A stretch of DNA of 64,000 nucleotides from Lelliottia sp. JS-SCA-14 (GCF_035593345.1 NZ_CP141606.1:4402001-4466000), one strand, 5' to 3'. Positions 1 through 25,028 are shown, counted from the first letter of the stretch. Numbers and translations: made by a program. The notes: generated by a model from the sequence alone, not told the origin.

Positions 1-91
1 ACAGGGTGACCACGTCATTATGTTCCTGACAGATAAAAAGTTTATTACCGACGTCGAACGTTTGTTCCAGCCAAGTCCTTTCTTCCTGTAA
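1..91 (+). CDS. trkA: Trk potassium uptake NAD-binding subunit TrkA, C-terminal end
   Basis: Only the last 30 or so codons are present. The reading frame ends in QPSPFFL followed by TAA at 89-91, which is the conserved C-terminus of enterobacterial TrkA. TrkA is the cytoplasmic nucleotide-binding regulatory subunit of the TrkH/TrkG potassium transporters. This fragment belongs to its second regulatory (TrkA_C) domain. The gene enters from the left edge of the window, so its start and NAD-binding folds cannot be seen. It is followed by an intrinsic terminator and then by mscL, as in E. coli. Confidence 0.93.
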   Translation, partial: QGDHVIMFLTDKKFITDVERLFQPSPFFL

Positions 92-96
92 TGGCT

Positions 97-123
97 AAAG
101 GTGCTCAATTGGGCACCTTTTTC
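97..123 (+). terminator. Intrinsic terminator of trkA
   Basis: An eight-pair stem (AAAGGTGC / GCACCTTT) with an 8-nt loop is followed by a run of T, directly after the trkA stop. It separates trkA from mscL. Confidence 0.85.
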
Positions 124-237
124 TATTAACCCTCTATTTTATAATGCTTAGGTTTTCATAACGATTATTTATCCTCAATGGAAATTAGCTAATGATTTGT
201 TAAACTTAGGATCGTTAGCTGGCTCAAGGAGAATAAA

Positions 238-651
238 ATGAGTGTTATTAAAGAATTTCGCGAATTTGCAATGCGCGGGAATGTAGTGGATTTGGCAGTG
301 GGTGTCATTATCGGTGCGGCATTCGGTAAGATTGTTTCGTCTTTGGTTGCCGATATCATTATGCCACCGCTAGGACTGTTAATTGGGGGAGTCGATTTCA
401 AACAATTTGCCGTCACTCTCAGGGATGCTCAGGGCGATATCCCTGCTGTTGTGATGCACTATGGCGTATTTATTCAGAACATTTTTGACTTTTTGATCGT
501 GGCCTTCGCTATCTTTATGGCGATTAAACTCATCAACAAACTCAACCGTAAAAAAGAAGAGCCTGCGGCTGCGCCACCGGCACCGACCAAAGAAGAAGTA
601 CTGCTGACTGAAATTCGCGACCTGTTAAAAGAGCAGAACAGTCGCCCTTAA
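238..651 (+). CDS. mscL: Large-conductance mechanosensitive channel MscL
   Basis: MscL is the inner-membrane homopentameric channel that opens near the lytic tension limit and releases solutes during hypo-osmotic shock. The 137-residue product has the family length. It starts with the amphipathic N-terminal helix ([15 protein letters not shown]), followed by the Gly/Ala-rich pore helix TM1 (about 15-44) and TM2 (about 75-100). It ends with the charged linker and C-terminal bundle helix (about 117-132). A good ribosome site (AAGGAG) lies 8 bases before the ATG. The gene is flanked by trkA and the convergent arfA, exactly as in E. coli. Confidence 0.97.
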   Translation: MSVIKEFREFAMRGNVVDLAVGVIIGAAFGKIVSSLVADIIMPPLGLLIGGVDFKQFAVTLRDAQGDIPAVVMHYGVFIQNIFDFLIVAFAIFMAIKLINKLNRKKEEPAAAPPAPTKEEVLLTEIRDLLKEQNSRP

Positions 652-867
652 TCAGGCCCATAAAGCCAGAAGGCCAGTGGTAAAAAAGTGAATCACTTTC
701 TTGCCACTGGCCTCCCAGTTACCCCGCTTGCCGTGTTTCCCTTTGCGAAGATAACTTCCTTTCCCTTTTTTATTCTTTTCGACGCGCTGCCGAAACAGTG
801 GATCGTGTAACAACGCCTCAATCGCATTGTCATTAATTTGCCCCTTCGTATGCTGATAGCGGCTCAT
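652..867 (-). CDS. arfA: Alternative ribosome-rescue factor ArfA
   Basis: ArfA rescues ribosomes stalled on non-stop mRNAs when tmRNA is overloaded, recruiting release factor RF2. The 71-residue product opens with [20 protein letters not shown] and carries the basic [24 protein letters not shown] segment typical of the family. The frame could open 15 codons further upstream, but the ATG at 865-867 matches family N-termini and follows a GGAG site. A long inverted repeat inside the last third of the gene (672-712) is the RNase III/termination hairpin known to make arfA mRNA non-stop. The stop codon is adjacent to that of convergent mscL. Confidence 0.93.
   Translation of the reverse strand: MSRYQHTKGQINDNAIEALLHDPLFRQRVEKNKKGKGSYLRKGKHGKRGNWEASGKKVIHFFTTGLLALWA
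672..712 (-). promoter_or_regulatory. arfA intragenic hairpin (RNase III/termination site)
   Basis: A near-perfect inverted repeat, GGCCAGTGG ... CCACTGGCC, extends inward through AAGAAAGTG / CACTTTTTT and gives a stem of almost 20 pairs with a tiny loop. It lies within the arfA coding sequence. From established work on E. coli arfA, cleavage or termination here yields truncated mRNA lacking a stop codon. The full-length ArfA chain is then tmRNA-tagged unless trans-translation fails. The same hairpin lies 20 bp after the mscL stop and may also shape the mscL 3' end. Confidence 0.8.
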
Positions 868-924
868 AAATCCTCCAGATTGTGAGTAAAATCGGCGCGA
901 GTGTAGATCCACGCGTACTAAAAA

Positions 925-1350
925 TCAACAGCCGCGCTGTATTCCGCTGGCCCCCTGCTCGAGAGTCTCAAGGATCGAACAGTAAATGCTACTGTGGGCG
1001 GTACCGCAACAGGCGTCATTCAGGCGTTGCAGCGAGCGCTGCATGGTTTGCAGCTCTTCTATACGCGCTTCCACCTCAGTCAGCCTGGCCTGAACAATGC
1101 TTTTCGACTCCTGGCAGGTGTGATGCTCGGGATCAATACGGATCGAAAGCAATTCCCGGATCGACTCGAGCGTAAAACCAAGTTGCCGTGCATAGCGAAT
1201 AAACTTAAGTCGCTGAAGGTCCTTTTCCGTATAGAGACGAAAACCACCCTCTGTGCGCACTTCATGCTCCATCATCTGCTGCTTTTCATAATAGCGGATG
1301 GTGTCTGGCGTAACGTCTGCAAGCTTTGCGAGTTCCCCGATGCGATACAT
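925..1350 (-). CDS. zntR: Zn(II)-responsive MerR-family regulator ZntR
   Basis: ZntR activates the zinc/cadmium exporter gene zntA by untwisting its promoter when it binds zinc. The 141-residue product has the MerR winged-helix N-terminus (MYRIGELAKLADVTPDTIRYYE) and the long dimerisation helix. It keeps the complete zinc site: Cys79, Cys114-Cys115, His119 and Cys124. The zntA target is not in the window. The gene follows yhdN by three bases on the same strand, so the two are probably one transcript, as in E. coli. Confidence 0.96.
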   Translation of the reverse strand: MYRIGELAKLADVTPDTIRYYEKQQMMEHEVRTEGGFRLYTEKDLQRLKFIRYARQLGFTLESIRELLSIRIDPEHHTCQESKSIVQARLTEVEARIEELQTMQRSLQRLNDACCGTAHSSIYCSILETLEQGASGIQRGC

Positions 1351-1353
1351 GAG

Positions 1354-1722
1354 CTAGTCCTCTTTGGGTGCCCTGAACAAACGATCCGAATAATCACCAT
1401 GTAGAAAATCTGTATTGACCCCGGCTTGCTGCAATTTTAGCTCGACCAGCGTCAACCGACGACGTATTTCCTGTGCTTCGGGAGCATCAGGTTTAATGCT
1501 GTTAAGCAAATCGGCCAGAGCGAGTGCATCCTTACGATTTTCCAGCTCCGGTGGAAGGCAACCTGCATTTTTTAACAACCGGTAGGCCGAACGTAATTCC
1601 GCAGGGACAAAAGTATCGTCATCAAGCGTCAGCGGTTGGCCGGTACCTGGAAGATCGCTAAATTCGCCATTGCGCTGGGCATCCAGGATATGACGTTCTG
1701 CCCATTGATCAAGCAGCCACAT
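1354..1722 (-). CDS. yhdN: DUF1992 (DnaJ-homologue) protein YhdN
   Basis: This is a 122-residue soluble protein of the DUF1992/YhdN family, whose function is not established. The family hallmark is visible at the N-terminus: a helix (LLDQWAERHILDAQRNGEF) followed by the DLPGTGQPL loop. The C-terminal half is helical and charged. It lies between rplQ and zntR, the E. coli position, and starts 70 bases beyond the alpha-operon terminator. It is probably cotranscribed with zntR. Confidence 0.9.
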   Translation of the reverse strand: MWLLDQWAERHILDAQRNGEFSDLPGTGQPLTLDDDTFVPAELRSAYRLLKNAGCLPPELENRKDALALADLLNSIKPDAPEAQEIRRRLTLVELKLQQAGVNTDFLHGDYSDRLFRAPKED

Positions 1723-1787
1723 CGTAAAACCCCGAAGATATGAAGAGTGGATTCAGACAGTGTAGAGAAGGGATGATTCAGTGGATA

Positions 1788-1814
1788 TAAAAAAACCCGC
1801 CGAAGCGGGTTCTT
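1788..1814 (-). terminator. Terminator of the alpha ribosomal operon
   Basis: The stem ACCCGC-TTCG-GCGGGT is followed on the minus strand by a run of seven or more T. It lies 15 bases past the rplQ stop and ends the long ribosomal protein transcript. Confidence 0.88.
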
Positions 1815-1829
1815 TTACGTTACTACAGA

Positions 1830-2240
<411 letters not shown>

Positions 2241-2256
2241 TTAACCTGTGATCCGG

Positions 2257-3246
2257 TTACTCGTCAGCAATGCTTGCCGGTGGCCAGTTTTCCAGGCGCA
2301 TGCCCAGAGACAGACCACGTGAAGCCAGCACGTCTTTAATCTCAGTAAGAGATTTTTTACCCAGGTTAGGCGTTTTCAGCAACTCAACCTCGGTACGCTG
2401 TACCAGATCACCGATATAGTGGATAGCTTCTGCCTTGAGGCAGTTAGCAGAGCGGACAGTCAATTCCAGATCGTCAACAGGGCGCAGCAGGATCGGATCG
2501 AATTCTGGTTTCTCTTCTTTCACTTCCGGCTGACGAACATCACGTAAGTCAACGAAAGCTTCAAGTTGTTCTGCCAGGATGGTCGCCGCACGACGAATCG
2601 CCTCTTCAGGATCGATTGTGCCGTTGGTTTCCATTTCGATGACCAGCTTGTCCAGGTCGGTACGCTGTTCTACACGCGCTGCTTCAACATTGTAGGCAAT
2701 ACGCTCTACAGGGCTGTAGCATGCGTCGACCAGCAGACGGCCGATTGGGCGCTCATCTTCTTCCGAATGAATTCGGGCAGAAGCCGGCACATAACCACGA
2801 CCGCGCTGAACTTTGATACGCATGCTGATAGCTGCGTTCTCATCGGTCAGGTGGCAGATCACGTGCTGCGGCTTGACGATTTCGACATCACCATCATGGG
2901 TAATGTCGGCTGCAGTCACAGGGCCAATGCCAGATTTATTCAGAGTAAGAATAACTTCATCTTTACCCTGAACTCTCACCGCCAGCCCTTTCAGGTTGAG
3001 CAGGATTTCAAGGATATCTTCCTGAACGCCTTCTTTGGTGCTGTACTCATGAAGTACACCATCAATCTCAACTTCGGTCACCGCGCAACCCGGCATCGAT
3101 GAGAGCAGAATACGGCGCAGTGCGTTACCCAGAGTATGGCCAAAGCCACGCTCTAAAGGCTCAAGGGTCACCTTGGCGTGCGTCGAACTCACTTGCTCGA
3201 TATCTACCAGGCGCGGTTTTAGAAACTCTGTCACAGAACCCTGCAT
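2257..3246 (-). CDS. rpoA: RNA polymerase alpha subunit
   Basis: The alpha subunit dimerises to nucleate assembly of RNA polymerase and contacts UP elements and activators such as CRP. The 329-residue length equals that of E. coli. The N-terminal assembly domain (about 1-235) contains the [17 protein letters not shown] motif. A linker follows, then the C-terminal DNA- and activator-binding domain (about 249-329), which includes [10 protein letters not shown] around Arg265. It is cotranscribed with the S13/S11/S4 genes in the alpha operon, so its level is tied to that of the ribosomal proteins. Confidence 0.99.
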
Positions 3247-3271
3247 TGTGTCCTCTCTTTGGTACTAAGCT

Positions 3272-3895
<624 letters not shown>

Positions 3896-3926
3896 CTATC
3901 TCCAACAATCCTAGAAAACGTAAGCG

Positions 3927-4319
<393 letters not shown>

Positions 4320-4332
4320 TCAATCACCCCGA

Positions 4333-4801
<469 letters not shown>

Positions 4802-4835
4802 CAACCCAACTTTGCAAGAAAAAAATGCGAAATAA

Positions 4836-6315
<1,480 letters not shown>

Positions 6316-6322
6316 CTGCTAC

Positions 6323-7456
<1,134 letters not shown>

Positions 7457-7461
7457 CTACC

Positions 7462-8769
<1,308 letters not shown>

Positions 8770-8796
8770 TTACTCCCGTGATTCAATTGGTGACAA

Positions 8797-9102
<306 letters not shown>

Positions 9103-9116
9103 TCAGTAACCCTACC

Positions 9117-10379
<1,263 letters not shown>

Positions 10380-10447
10380 CTAATGTCAACTACTACCTGA
10401 GACCCTAAAATCAGAGTCGTCGAAAAGCCCCATATCGAGGGCGCGGC

Positions 10448-10476
10448 ATTATAACACCGGTTCTACAATATGGGTA
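10448..10476 (-). promoter_or_regulatory. spc operon promoter
   Basis: On the minus strand a perfect -10 box TATAAT (10448-10453) is followed by GCCGCGCCCTCGATATGGGG, the same initial transcribed region as E. coli P-spc. The -35 region is weak (TACCCA at about 10471-10476), also as I recall for E. coli. It lies just downstream of the S10 operon terminator and about 80 bases before the rplN start. Confidence 0.75.
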
Positions 10477-10513
10477 GAAAAAATACACGGCCCATTACTG
10501 AGCCGTGTATTCG
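10476..10513 (-). terminator. Intrinsic terminator of the S10 operon
   Basis: A ten-pair perfect stem (AATACACGGC / GCCGTGTATT) with a 10-nt loop is followed by TTTTTT on the minus strand, 21 bases past the rpsQ stop. It ends the S10 transcript immediately before the spc promoter, which it touches. Confidence 0.88.
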
Positions 10514-10533
10514 TATTGAGAGGCCTTACTGTA

Positions 10534-12462
<1,929 letters not shown>

Positions 12463-12467
12463 CTACC

Positions 12468-12749
<282 letters not shown>

Positions 12750-12762
12750 TTATCCTCTAAAA

Positions 12763-15158
<2,396 letters not shown>

Positions 15159-15178
15159 TCAATCGCTCGATGACCTGA

Positions 15179-15662
<484 letters not shown>

Positions 15663-15668
15663 CCGCGC

Positions 15669-15696
15669 ATTATACGTAAATCTGAACACAACGCAA
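15669..15696 (-). promoter_or_regulatory. S10 operon promoter
   Basis: The minus strand has TTGCGT (15691-15696), a 16-bp spacer and a perfect TATAAT (15669-15674) with a GC-rich start region (GCGCGGGC) typical of stringently controlled promoters. It lies about 180 bases before rpsJ. Confidence 0.82.
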
Positions 15697-15876
15697 GTGC
15701 CGTTTATAAAACAGACTCCAGGGGCGGGTTTTGCGTAGCGCCTCGACAGTTTGCTGCAAACAATCACCAGTAAAGCTGATTCACTGGAATGCGCTACGCA
15801 GAGGTCAAATTTGCGCCTTGTCCGGATGAAACTCAGAGAAGAGGATGTCGCAGCGATAACTTTAGAGGCTTACACC
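15697..15876. other. Intergenic region before the prepilin peptidase
   Basis: These 180 bases lie between the S10 promoter and the peptidase start. I see no gene. An AGAGG ribosome site lies at 15862-15866. The frame of the peptidase is open further upstream, but those codons do not resemble the family. Confidence 0.5.
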
Positions 15877-16350
15877 ATGCTAGCGGCACTCCCCTTTCTG
15901 ATGATCTACACCCTGTTGACCTGTCTTCTGATCCGCGCGGATATTCGTTCCGGGCTGTTGCCGGACAAATATCTCTGCCCGCTTCTTTGGACGGGTCTGC
16001 TGTTCCATCTCGTCAACCATCCGGATTTCCTCGCCAGTGCTGTTGTGGGTGCAGTGGCGGGATACCTTGGCTTTGCCTGCGTTTACTGGGGATTTCGGAC
16101 GGTGTTCAAAAAGGAAGGGCTTGGATATGGGGATGTGAAATACCTTGCTGCCCTGGGTGCCTGGCACGGCTGGTGCGTACTTCCTGCGATGGTACTCGCA
16201 GCGGCACTGTTAGCCACGAGCTATGTGCTCATTCAGGTGCTGCGCAATCCTGGTAAACAGATACATAAAAACCCGCTACCGTTTGGCCCTTTTATGGCGG
16301 CAGCAGGTTTATTGGCGGGCTGGCAGAGTTTAATCAGTCTGCCACTTTGA
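15877..16350 (+). CDS. Minimal A24-family prepilin peptidase (GspO/HopD-like)
   Basis: The product is an inner-membrane aspartic peptidase of the type that cleaves type IV prepilins and type II secretion pseudopilins after Gly. It has about 157 residues and several hydrophobic helices. The two catalytic motifs are present: [10 protein letters not shown] with Asp22 and GLGYGDVK with Asp86. The N-terminal cysteine/methyltransferase domain of full PilD/GspO enzymes is missing. I chose the ATG at 15877 because AGAGG precedes it at 10 bases; an upstream in-frame ATG at 15826 has no ribosome site. E. coli has gspO at this locus. No pseudopilin or secretion genes are nearby, and it overlaps convergent bfr by 17 bases. 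Confidence 0.85.
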   Translation: MLAALPFLMIYTLLTCLLIRADIRSGLLPDKYLCPLLWTGLLFHLVNHPDFLASAVVGAVAGYLGFACVYWGFRTVFKKEGLGYGDVKYLAALGAWHGWCVLPAMVLAAALLATSYVLIQVLRNPGKQIHKNPLPFGPFMAAAGLLAGWQSLISLPL

Positions 16351-16810
16351 TCTGAGACTGCAGGTAGTTTTGCAATCCAATTTTACCGATGAGGTCCAGC
16401 TCGGTTTCCAGCCAGTCGATATGGCCCTCTTCATCTGCCAGAATCGTGATCATCATATCGCGACTGACATAATCATGAACGCTGTCGGCGTAAGCGATGG
16501 CTTCTCGAAGATCTTTCGCACCTTCAAGCTCAAGCCTGAGGTCGGACTGCAGCATCTCTTCGACATCTTCACCAATGCCGAGCTTGCCGAGATCCTGCAA
16601 ATTCGGAATGCCTTCAAGAAATAAAATACGCTCGATGTATTTATCGGCATGTTTCATCTCATCGATGGATTCATGGTATTCGACATCGTTGAGGCGTGTC
16701 AGGCCCCAATTTTTGAACATTCTCGCATGGAGAAAATACTGATTGATTGCGACAAGCTCATTTCCCAATAATTTATTGAGATAACTTATGATTTTAACAT
16801 CACCTTTCAT
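16334..16810 (-). CDS. bfr: Bacterioferritin
   Basis: Bacterioferritin is a 24-subunit haem-containing iron-storage shell. The 158-residue product has the ferroxidase residues Glu18, Glu51 and His54, and Met52, the axial haem ligand at the dimer interface. The start [20 protein letters not shown] matches the family. It follows bfd on the same strand with a gap of 72 bases. Together they form the store/release pair, with Bfd ferredoxin reducing the mineral core. Confidence 0.98.
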   Translation of the reverse strand: MKGDVKIISYLNKLLGNELVAINQYFLHARMFKNWGLTRLNDVEYHESIDEMKHADKYIERILFLEGIPNLQDLGKLGIGEDVEEMLQSDLRLELEGAKDLREAIAYADSVHDYVSRDMMITILADEEGHIDWLETELDLIGKIGLQNYLQSQIKVAD

Positions 16811-16882
16811 TATATAGTCCCTCCGCTTCCACTTATTGAAGCGTAGATGGGGCTACAGGGATGTCAAAAAAAAGATAGCCTG

Positions 16883-17077
16883 TCAGGCGATCTCTTTGTA
16901 TTCCGGGATCTGCATCAATTCGTCCTGCATTATCTCTCGCGCTGCGCGTACGCACTTACCGCATTGATTTCCTACCGGAACAAACTTACGAAGCTGTTGG
17001 AAAGACTGAGGGTGAAACTGGCGAACGGCCTGACGTATTTTTTTGTCACTCACACCATTACACAAACAAACGTACAT
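16883..17077 (-). CDS. bfd: Bacterioferritin-associated ferredoxin
   Basis: Bfd is a small [2Fe-2S] protein that docks on bacterioferritin and delivers electrons to release stored iron. The 64-residue product has the four cluster cysteines as C4-X-C6 and C39-X2-C42. The surrounding MYVCLCNGVSDKKIR and GNQCGKCVRAAREIM are characteristic. It lies upstream of bfr. In E. coli, chiA sits between tufA and bfd; here only about 180 bases separate tuf and bfd. Iron-repressed expression is likely from family knowledge, but I did not identify a Fur box. Confidence 0.97.
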   Translation of the reverse strand: MYVCLCNGVSDKKIRQAVRQFHPQSFQQLRKFVPVGNQCGKCVRAAREIMQDELMQIPEYKEIA

Positions 17078-17210
17078 AAAAACTCCCGCTCAATTTATGA
17101 TCAAAGTGTAAGTGAGAATAATTATGATTACAATAGCACATGCGTGGAGAGACGGGCCGGGAGCGAACAAAAAATGCGAATAATTGTGACAGCCAATAAA
17201 CACAAAAAGC

Positions 17211-17237
17211 AAAAAGGGCGCCGAAGCGCCCTTTTTT
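17211..17237 (-). terminator. Terminator of the str operon
   Basis: The stem GGGCGC-TTCG-GCGCCC with a stable UUCG-type loop is followed by TTTTTGCTTTTT on the minus strand. It lies 24 bases past the tuf stop. Confidence 0.9.
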
Positions 17238-17260
17238 ATTCAAAACTAATTAACGAGTAA

Positions 17261-18472
<1,212 letters not shown>

Positions 18473-18513
18473 TCACCGAGGGGACACGGGATTTTGGTTT
18501 TTAACCCCGGGGC

Positions 18514-20655
<2,142 letters not shown>

Positions 20656-20723
20656 TCAGTTAAGTAACCCAGAGCGGGCGGCTTCTCTGAAGCGCCCGCC
20701 TGGTGACTATGACTCCGAAGGGA

Positions 20724-21716
<993 letters not shown>

Positions 21717-21738
21717 TCATACAATATGAGGACGCGAA

Positions 21739-21767
21739 ATTTTAGGGCCACGCCGAAAAGGTGTCAA
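21739..21767 (-). promoter_or_regulatory. str operon promoter
   Basis: The minus strand shows a perfect -35 TTGACA (21762-21767), a 17-bp spacer and TAAAAT (21739-21744), followed by a GC-rich discriminator (TTCGCGTCC). A CCTCATATTGTATGAGG hairpin lies in the leader. It is about 75 bases before rpsL and just after the tusB stop. Confidence 0.85.
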
Positions 21768-21788
21768 GAAATATACAGCGATCTCGCC

Positions 21789-22076
21789 TCACCAACTCAT
21801 TTGAGTGGCGTGTTTCACCGTCAGATTGACGAAATCAGTATAGCTAACCGCGCCGATTTTGGCTGAAATTTGACCAACAAGGCCACGGGCAGCAATGTCT
21901 TCCTTTAGCGCAGAGACAGTAATGGGGGCATTGTTGAGAATTTCAACAAAGCGGCTGCCCTCAATTGCGGCCAGAACACCGTCCTGGATCAGCAACAGAT
22001 CGTCGCCTTCACCCAGCATTCTCAGCAACCCTTCGATGTCGCACTGCCACGGGGAGTGGCGCAAGGTATGGAGCAT
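21789..22076 (-). CDS. tusB: Sulfurtransferase complex subunit TusB
   Basis: TusB is a subunit of the TusBCD hexamer, which relays persulfide sulfur from TusA to TusE for 2-thiouridine synthesis at the wobble base of Lys, Glu and Gln tRNAs. The 95-residue product begins [20 protein letters not shown] and has the DsrH-type fold ([14 protein letters not shown]). It is the last gene of yheO-tusDCB, 7 bases after tusC. Confidence 0.96.
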   Translation of the reverse strand: MLHTLRHSPWQCDIEGLLRMLGEGDDLLLIQDGVLAAIEGSRFVEILNNAPITVSALKEDIAARGLVGQISAKIGAVSYTDFVNLTVKHATQMSW

Positions 22077-22083
22077 GACGGCC

Positions 22084-22443
22084 TCAGAAAGTCAGAACAG
22101 TTTGATAATGGGAGAGTTGTTCGCGTAACGCTTGTGGGGAAATGACGGTGGCGTCCAGCACCATGGCGCTGTTTTCATCCAGCCCGCGCTCTTTTAAAGA
22201 GGCCGCACAAACCCAGAATGTCTCGATGTCGTAAAGCGGTAAAACTTTAAAGGTCGCAATATAGTCTCGTGCCAGAATCTGCTGCGGGTGTTGCCCGGCC
22301 AGAATCTGGAAGACGCCATCACCGATAAAGAACACGCCGATATCTTCCGTCAGCGACGAGGTTGCCAAAAGCGCATCCAGCCCTTCCCTGCCCGCCGCGC
22401 TGCCGTGAGGGGCGGAGGTAAATACAAATGCAATGCGGTTCAT
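22084..22443 (-). CDS. tusC: Sulfurtransferase complex subunit TusC
   Basis: TusC is the DsrF-like subunit of the TusBCD sulfur-relay complex for tRNA wobble-uridine thiolation. The 119-residue product begins [26 protein letters not shown], the family N-terminus, and continues with the DsrE/F core. Its start overlaps the tusD stop by one base, which implies coupled translation. Confidence 0.96.
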   Translation of the reverse strand: MNRIAFVFTSAPHGSAAGREGLDALLATSSLTEDIGVFFIGDGVFQILAGQHPQQILARDYIATFKVLPLYDIETFWVCAASLKERGLDENSAMVLDATVISPQALREQLSHYQTVLTF

Positions 22444-22829
22444 CAGAATTGCACCATCCGATCGCAGGTCAGTGCCGCTTGCGCCAGCGCGCCTAACCCA
22501 CTCAGAGAAAATCCAGGCTGGAGGTTCGCCGCCGCAAGACCGAGACGCTCAGCTTCAGCGTTATCCGTCACGCCGCGACGCAAGGCCGCCGCTACGCAGA
22601 TGTGCAGTTCGACGCCCTGCTGCTCGTTAAGATTCTGCCAAGCGCGCACCAGATCAAACTCATCCGATGCCGGTGAAGTCAACTGATTCGCGTTGTAGAC
22701 CCCTTCGCGATAGAAAAAAACGCTCTCCAGCTGATGCCCGGCAGCCAACAACGCCTCAGCGAATTGCAAAGCGCTACTGGCCTGCTGAGTACCGTAAGCC
22801 GGCCCCGTCACCATGATGGCAAAACGCAT
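22443..22829 (-). CDS. tusD: Sulfurtransferase TusD
   Basis: TusD is the catalytic DsrE-like subunit of TusBCD. It carries the persulfide on a conserved cysteine, which is Cys78 here ([13 protein letters not shown]). The 128-residue product has the expected length and N-terminus ([20 protein letters not shown]). It overlaps both the yheO stop and the tusC start by one base in a tight operon. Confidence 0.97.
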   Translation of the reverse strand: MRFAIMVTGPAYGTQQASSALQFAEALLAAGHQLESVFFYREGVYNANQLTSPASDEFDLVRAWQNLNEQQGVELHICVAAALRRGVTDNAEAERLGLAAANLQPGFSLSGLGALAQAALTCDRMVQF

Positions 22830-23551
22830 TACTTCTCTTGTCCCAGAAAATCACCGCTTTTGAACTGGCGGATGTAGAGATAAACCGTGTGCTTGGAGAT
22901 GTTCAGGCGATCGGCTACCTGGTTAATCGCATCCTTAATATCGAAAATACCTTTCTCATAGAGGTTCAGCACGATCTGGCGGTTCTTGGCGTTGTTCGAT
23001 ACGTTGCGATCGGCATTCACCTCTTCGATGGTGAACTCCAGCGTCTGAGTGACGAGGTCTTCCACCGAGGAAGCAAAGTTCACCGACGAGTTCACTTCCG
23101 GCGTTTCAGGCGGAACAAAGGTGCTCATGATTTGAGAGAAGGGCACATCAAGGTTGATGTTGATACACAGCAGCCCGATGACGCGGTGATCGCGGTTACG
23201 GATGGCGATCGTTTCTGACTTCATCAGAACGCCGCTTTTGGCACGAGTAAAATAGCATTTGGAGACGCTGCTGTCCGCGCCGGTCATGTCGTGCAGCATA
23301 CGCAGTGCAAGGTCGGTAATTGGCGATCCAATTTTACGGCCAGTGTGCTCACCATTAGCAATGCGGATGGCGGAACATTTCAGATCTTGCAGGGAGTGCA
23401 ATACGATTTCGCAGTGGGAGCCAATGAGCATCGCTAACCCGTCCACCACCGCTTCGTAGGATTTGAGAATATCGAAGTCGGTCTGGTCGAAAGGACGTTG
23501 ATCCAGCAAATCGAGTTCACTGGTTTCGTTGGTTAAAAGCGACCTGGACAT
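22829..23551 (-). CDS. yheO: YheO-family transcriptional regulator
   Basis: This is a predicted DNA-binding regulator of the YheO/DauR type. The 240-residue product has an N-terminal PAS-like ligand domain (about 25-140, with [13 protein letters not shown] and [12 protein letters not shown]) and a C-terminal helix-turn-helix ([23 protein letters not shown], about 205-230). The target and ligand are unknown. It is the first gene before tusDCB, with one-base overlaps, so it is cotranscribed with the sulfur-relay genes. Confidence 0.92.
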   Translation of the reverse strand: MSRSLLTNETSELDLLDQRPFDQTDFDILKSYEAVVDGLAMLIGSHCEIVLHSLQDLKCSAIRIANGEHTGRKIGSPITDLALRMLHDMTGADSSVSKCYFTRAKSGVLMKSETIAIRNRDHRVIGLLCININLDVPFSQIMSTFVPPETPEVNSSVNFASSVEDLVTQTLEFTIEEVNADRNVSNNAKNRQIVLNLYEKGIFDIKDAINQVADRLNISKHTVYLYIRQFKSGDFLGQEK

Positions 23552-23676
23552 GAAAAAAACACTCCTTTTCAGGAGCCTGTCATTAGGTTGTCAGGGCAGG
23601 CTCATATTTACACGGACAACTAAATTAATACAGCGTAGGTAACGCTTTCCAGTGTTAATTATATCTGCCCCACAAT
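23552..23676. other. Intergenic region upstream of yheO
   Basis: This region of about 125 bases is AT-rich and should contain the yheO-tus promoter. I did not identify a convincing -35/-10 pair or an operator. Confidence 0.4.
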
Positions 23677-23708
23677 AAAAAAACCGCCGCCTTAAAGGCG
23701 GCGGTTTT
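23677..23708 (-). terminator. Intrinsic terminator of fkpA
   Basis: An eleven-pair GC-rich stem (AACCGCCGCCT / AGGCGGCGGTT) with a tiny loop is followed by TTTTTTTATTG on the minus strand, 8 bases after the fkpA stop. Confidence 0.92.
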
Positions 23709-23715
23709 CAGCGTT

Positions 23716-24537
23716 TTACTTCTTCGCTGCGTCTGCAGCTTTATCATCTGCTGCAGCATCCGGTTTGGCATCTGCCTTCGGAGCCGGTTTGATGTCCAGC
23801 AGTTCAACGTTGAAGACCAGCGTGGAGTTAGCCGGAATACCCGGAACGCCCGTTTTGCCGTAAGCCAGATCCGGTGGGATCACCAGCTGAATTTTGCCGC
23901 CTTTCTTGATGTTTTTCAGGCCTTCGGTCCAGCCTGGGATAACACCGTCGAGACGGAAGGAGAGCGGCTCACCGCGGGTGTAAGAGTTATCGAACTCTTT
24001 ACCGTCGATCAGAGTACCTTTGTAGTTCACCACTACGGTATCGCTGTCTTTCGGTGCATCGCCCGTACCGGCTTTCTCTACTTTATACAGCAGACCGGTA
24101 GACGAGGTTTTCACACCCTTCTCTTTAGCAAAAGTATCGCGGTAGGCTTTGCCCTTCGCTTCGTTGTCTTTTGCGTCTTGTTCCATCTTGCCCTGAGCAG
24201 CACCCTTCACGCGCGCTTCAAAAGCCTGCAGGGTCTGTTCGATTTCCTGGTCAGACAGTTTGCTCTTGTCTGCAAACGCATCCTGAACCCCGGCGATCAA
24301 CTGGTCTTTATCCAGTTTGATGCCCAGTTTCTCTTGCTCTTTGAGAGAGTTTTCCATGTAACGACCCAGAGACGCGCCCAGCGCATAGGCTGATTTCTGG
24401 TCGTCATTTTTGAACGCAGCTTTGCTGTCTGCGCTTGCAGCAGGTTTCGCAGCGGTATCAGCAGCGAAAGAGAGCGGCGCATTCAGTGCGACGGCCATCG
24501 TGGTCGCCAGCAGCGTTACTTTAAACAGTGATTTCAT
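23716..24537 (-). CDS. fkpA: Periplasmic FKBP-type peptidyl-prolyl isomerase FkpA
   Basis: FkpA is a periplasmic prolyl isomerase and chaperone for envelope proteins. The 273-residue product has a signal peptide (about 1-25, cut near LSFAADTA), a helical N-terminal dimerisation domain, and a C-terminal FKBP domain (about 150-255) with VVVNYKGTLIDGKEFDNSY and VIPGWTEGLKNIKKGGK. A low-complexity Ala/Lys/Asp tail follows. In E. coli it is under sigma-E; I did not mark that promoter here. It is transcribed away from slyX. Confidence 0.97.
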   Translation of the reverse strand: MKSLFKVTLLATTMAVALNAPLSFAADTAAKPAASADSKAAFKNDDQKSAYALGASLGRYMENSLKEQEKLGIKLDKDQLIAGVQDAFADKSKLSDQEIEQTLQAFEARVKGAAQGKMEQDAKDNEAKGKAYRDTFAKEKGVKTSSTGLLYKVEKAGTGDAPKDSDTVVVNYKGTLIDGKEFDNSYTRGEPLSFRLDGVIPGWTEGLKNIKKGGKIQLVIPPDLAYGKTGVPGIPANSTLVFNVELLDIKPAPKADAKPDAAADDKAADAAKK

Positions 24538-24773
24538 CCATTTCTCCAGGTCCGGGGCCTCTCACCCCAGCATTAAACGTATATGAGAAGCGTACTATAG
24601 AACGTTGCAGAAGAAATCTACAGACAGACTCTCCCTAAACTCGCCTCTTTTCAGACTATTTTTGTTTAAATAAGTTTCTTGCCTTAAGGCGGGATGCTGT
24701 ACACAGGAGTAAACTCGGGTAAAATTCGCCGCCGCCAACGCCTGAGGCGTGCGAAACTTAAGAGAGGTCAATC
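24538..24773. other. Divergent fkpA / slyX intergenic region
   Basis: These 236 bases lie between divergent fkpA and slyX and should contain both promoters. A ribosome site (AGAGG) precedes slyX. I see no gene and no certain operator. Confidence 0.45.
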
Positions 24774-24992
24774 ATGCAAGAAACTACGATGGAAGCGCGG
24801 CTGGCCGAGCTGGAAAGCCGTCTGGCTTTTCAGGAAGTTACCATAGATGAGCTGAACCAGACCGTGACGGCTCACGAACTGGAAATGGCCAAACTGCGCG
24901 ATCTTCTGCGTCTGCTGACGGAAAAAGTGAAAGCGAGTCAATCGTCACACATCGCCTCACAGGCCGAAGAGACGCCACCACCTCATTATTGA
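24774..24992 (+). CDS. slyX: SlyX coiled-coil protein
   Basis: SlyX is a small protein of unknown function next to slyD. The 72-residue product is almost entirely a predicted coiled coil ([20 protein letters not shown]... heptads to about 58) with a Pro/His tail (EETPPPHY). The length and sequence match enterobacterial SlyX. It is convergent with slyD and separated from it by a shared terminator. Confidence 0.95.
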   Translation: MQETTMEARLAELESRLAFQEVTIDELNQTVTAHELEMAKLRDLLRLLTEKVKASQSSHIASQAEETPPPHY

Positions 24993-24997
24993 GGCGT

Positions 24998-25028
24998 AAA
25001 AAAAGCGGGATTTAATCCCGCTTTTTTG
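24998..25028. terminator. Bidirectional terminator between slyX and slyD
   Basis: The stem AAGCGGGA-TTTAA-TCCCGCTT is flanked by A-runs on the left and T-runs on the right, so it can terminate slyX on the plus strand and slyD on the minus strand. Confidence 0.88.
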
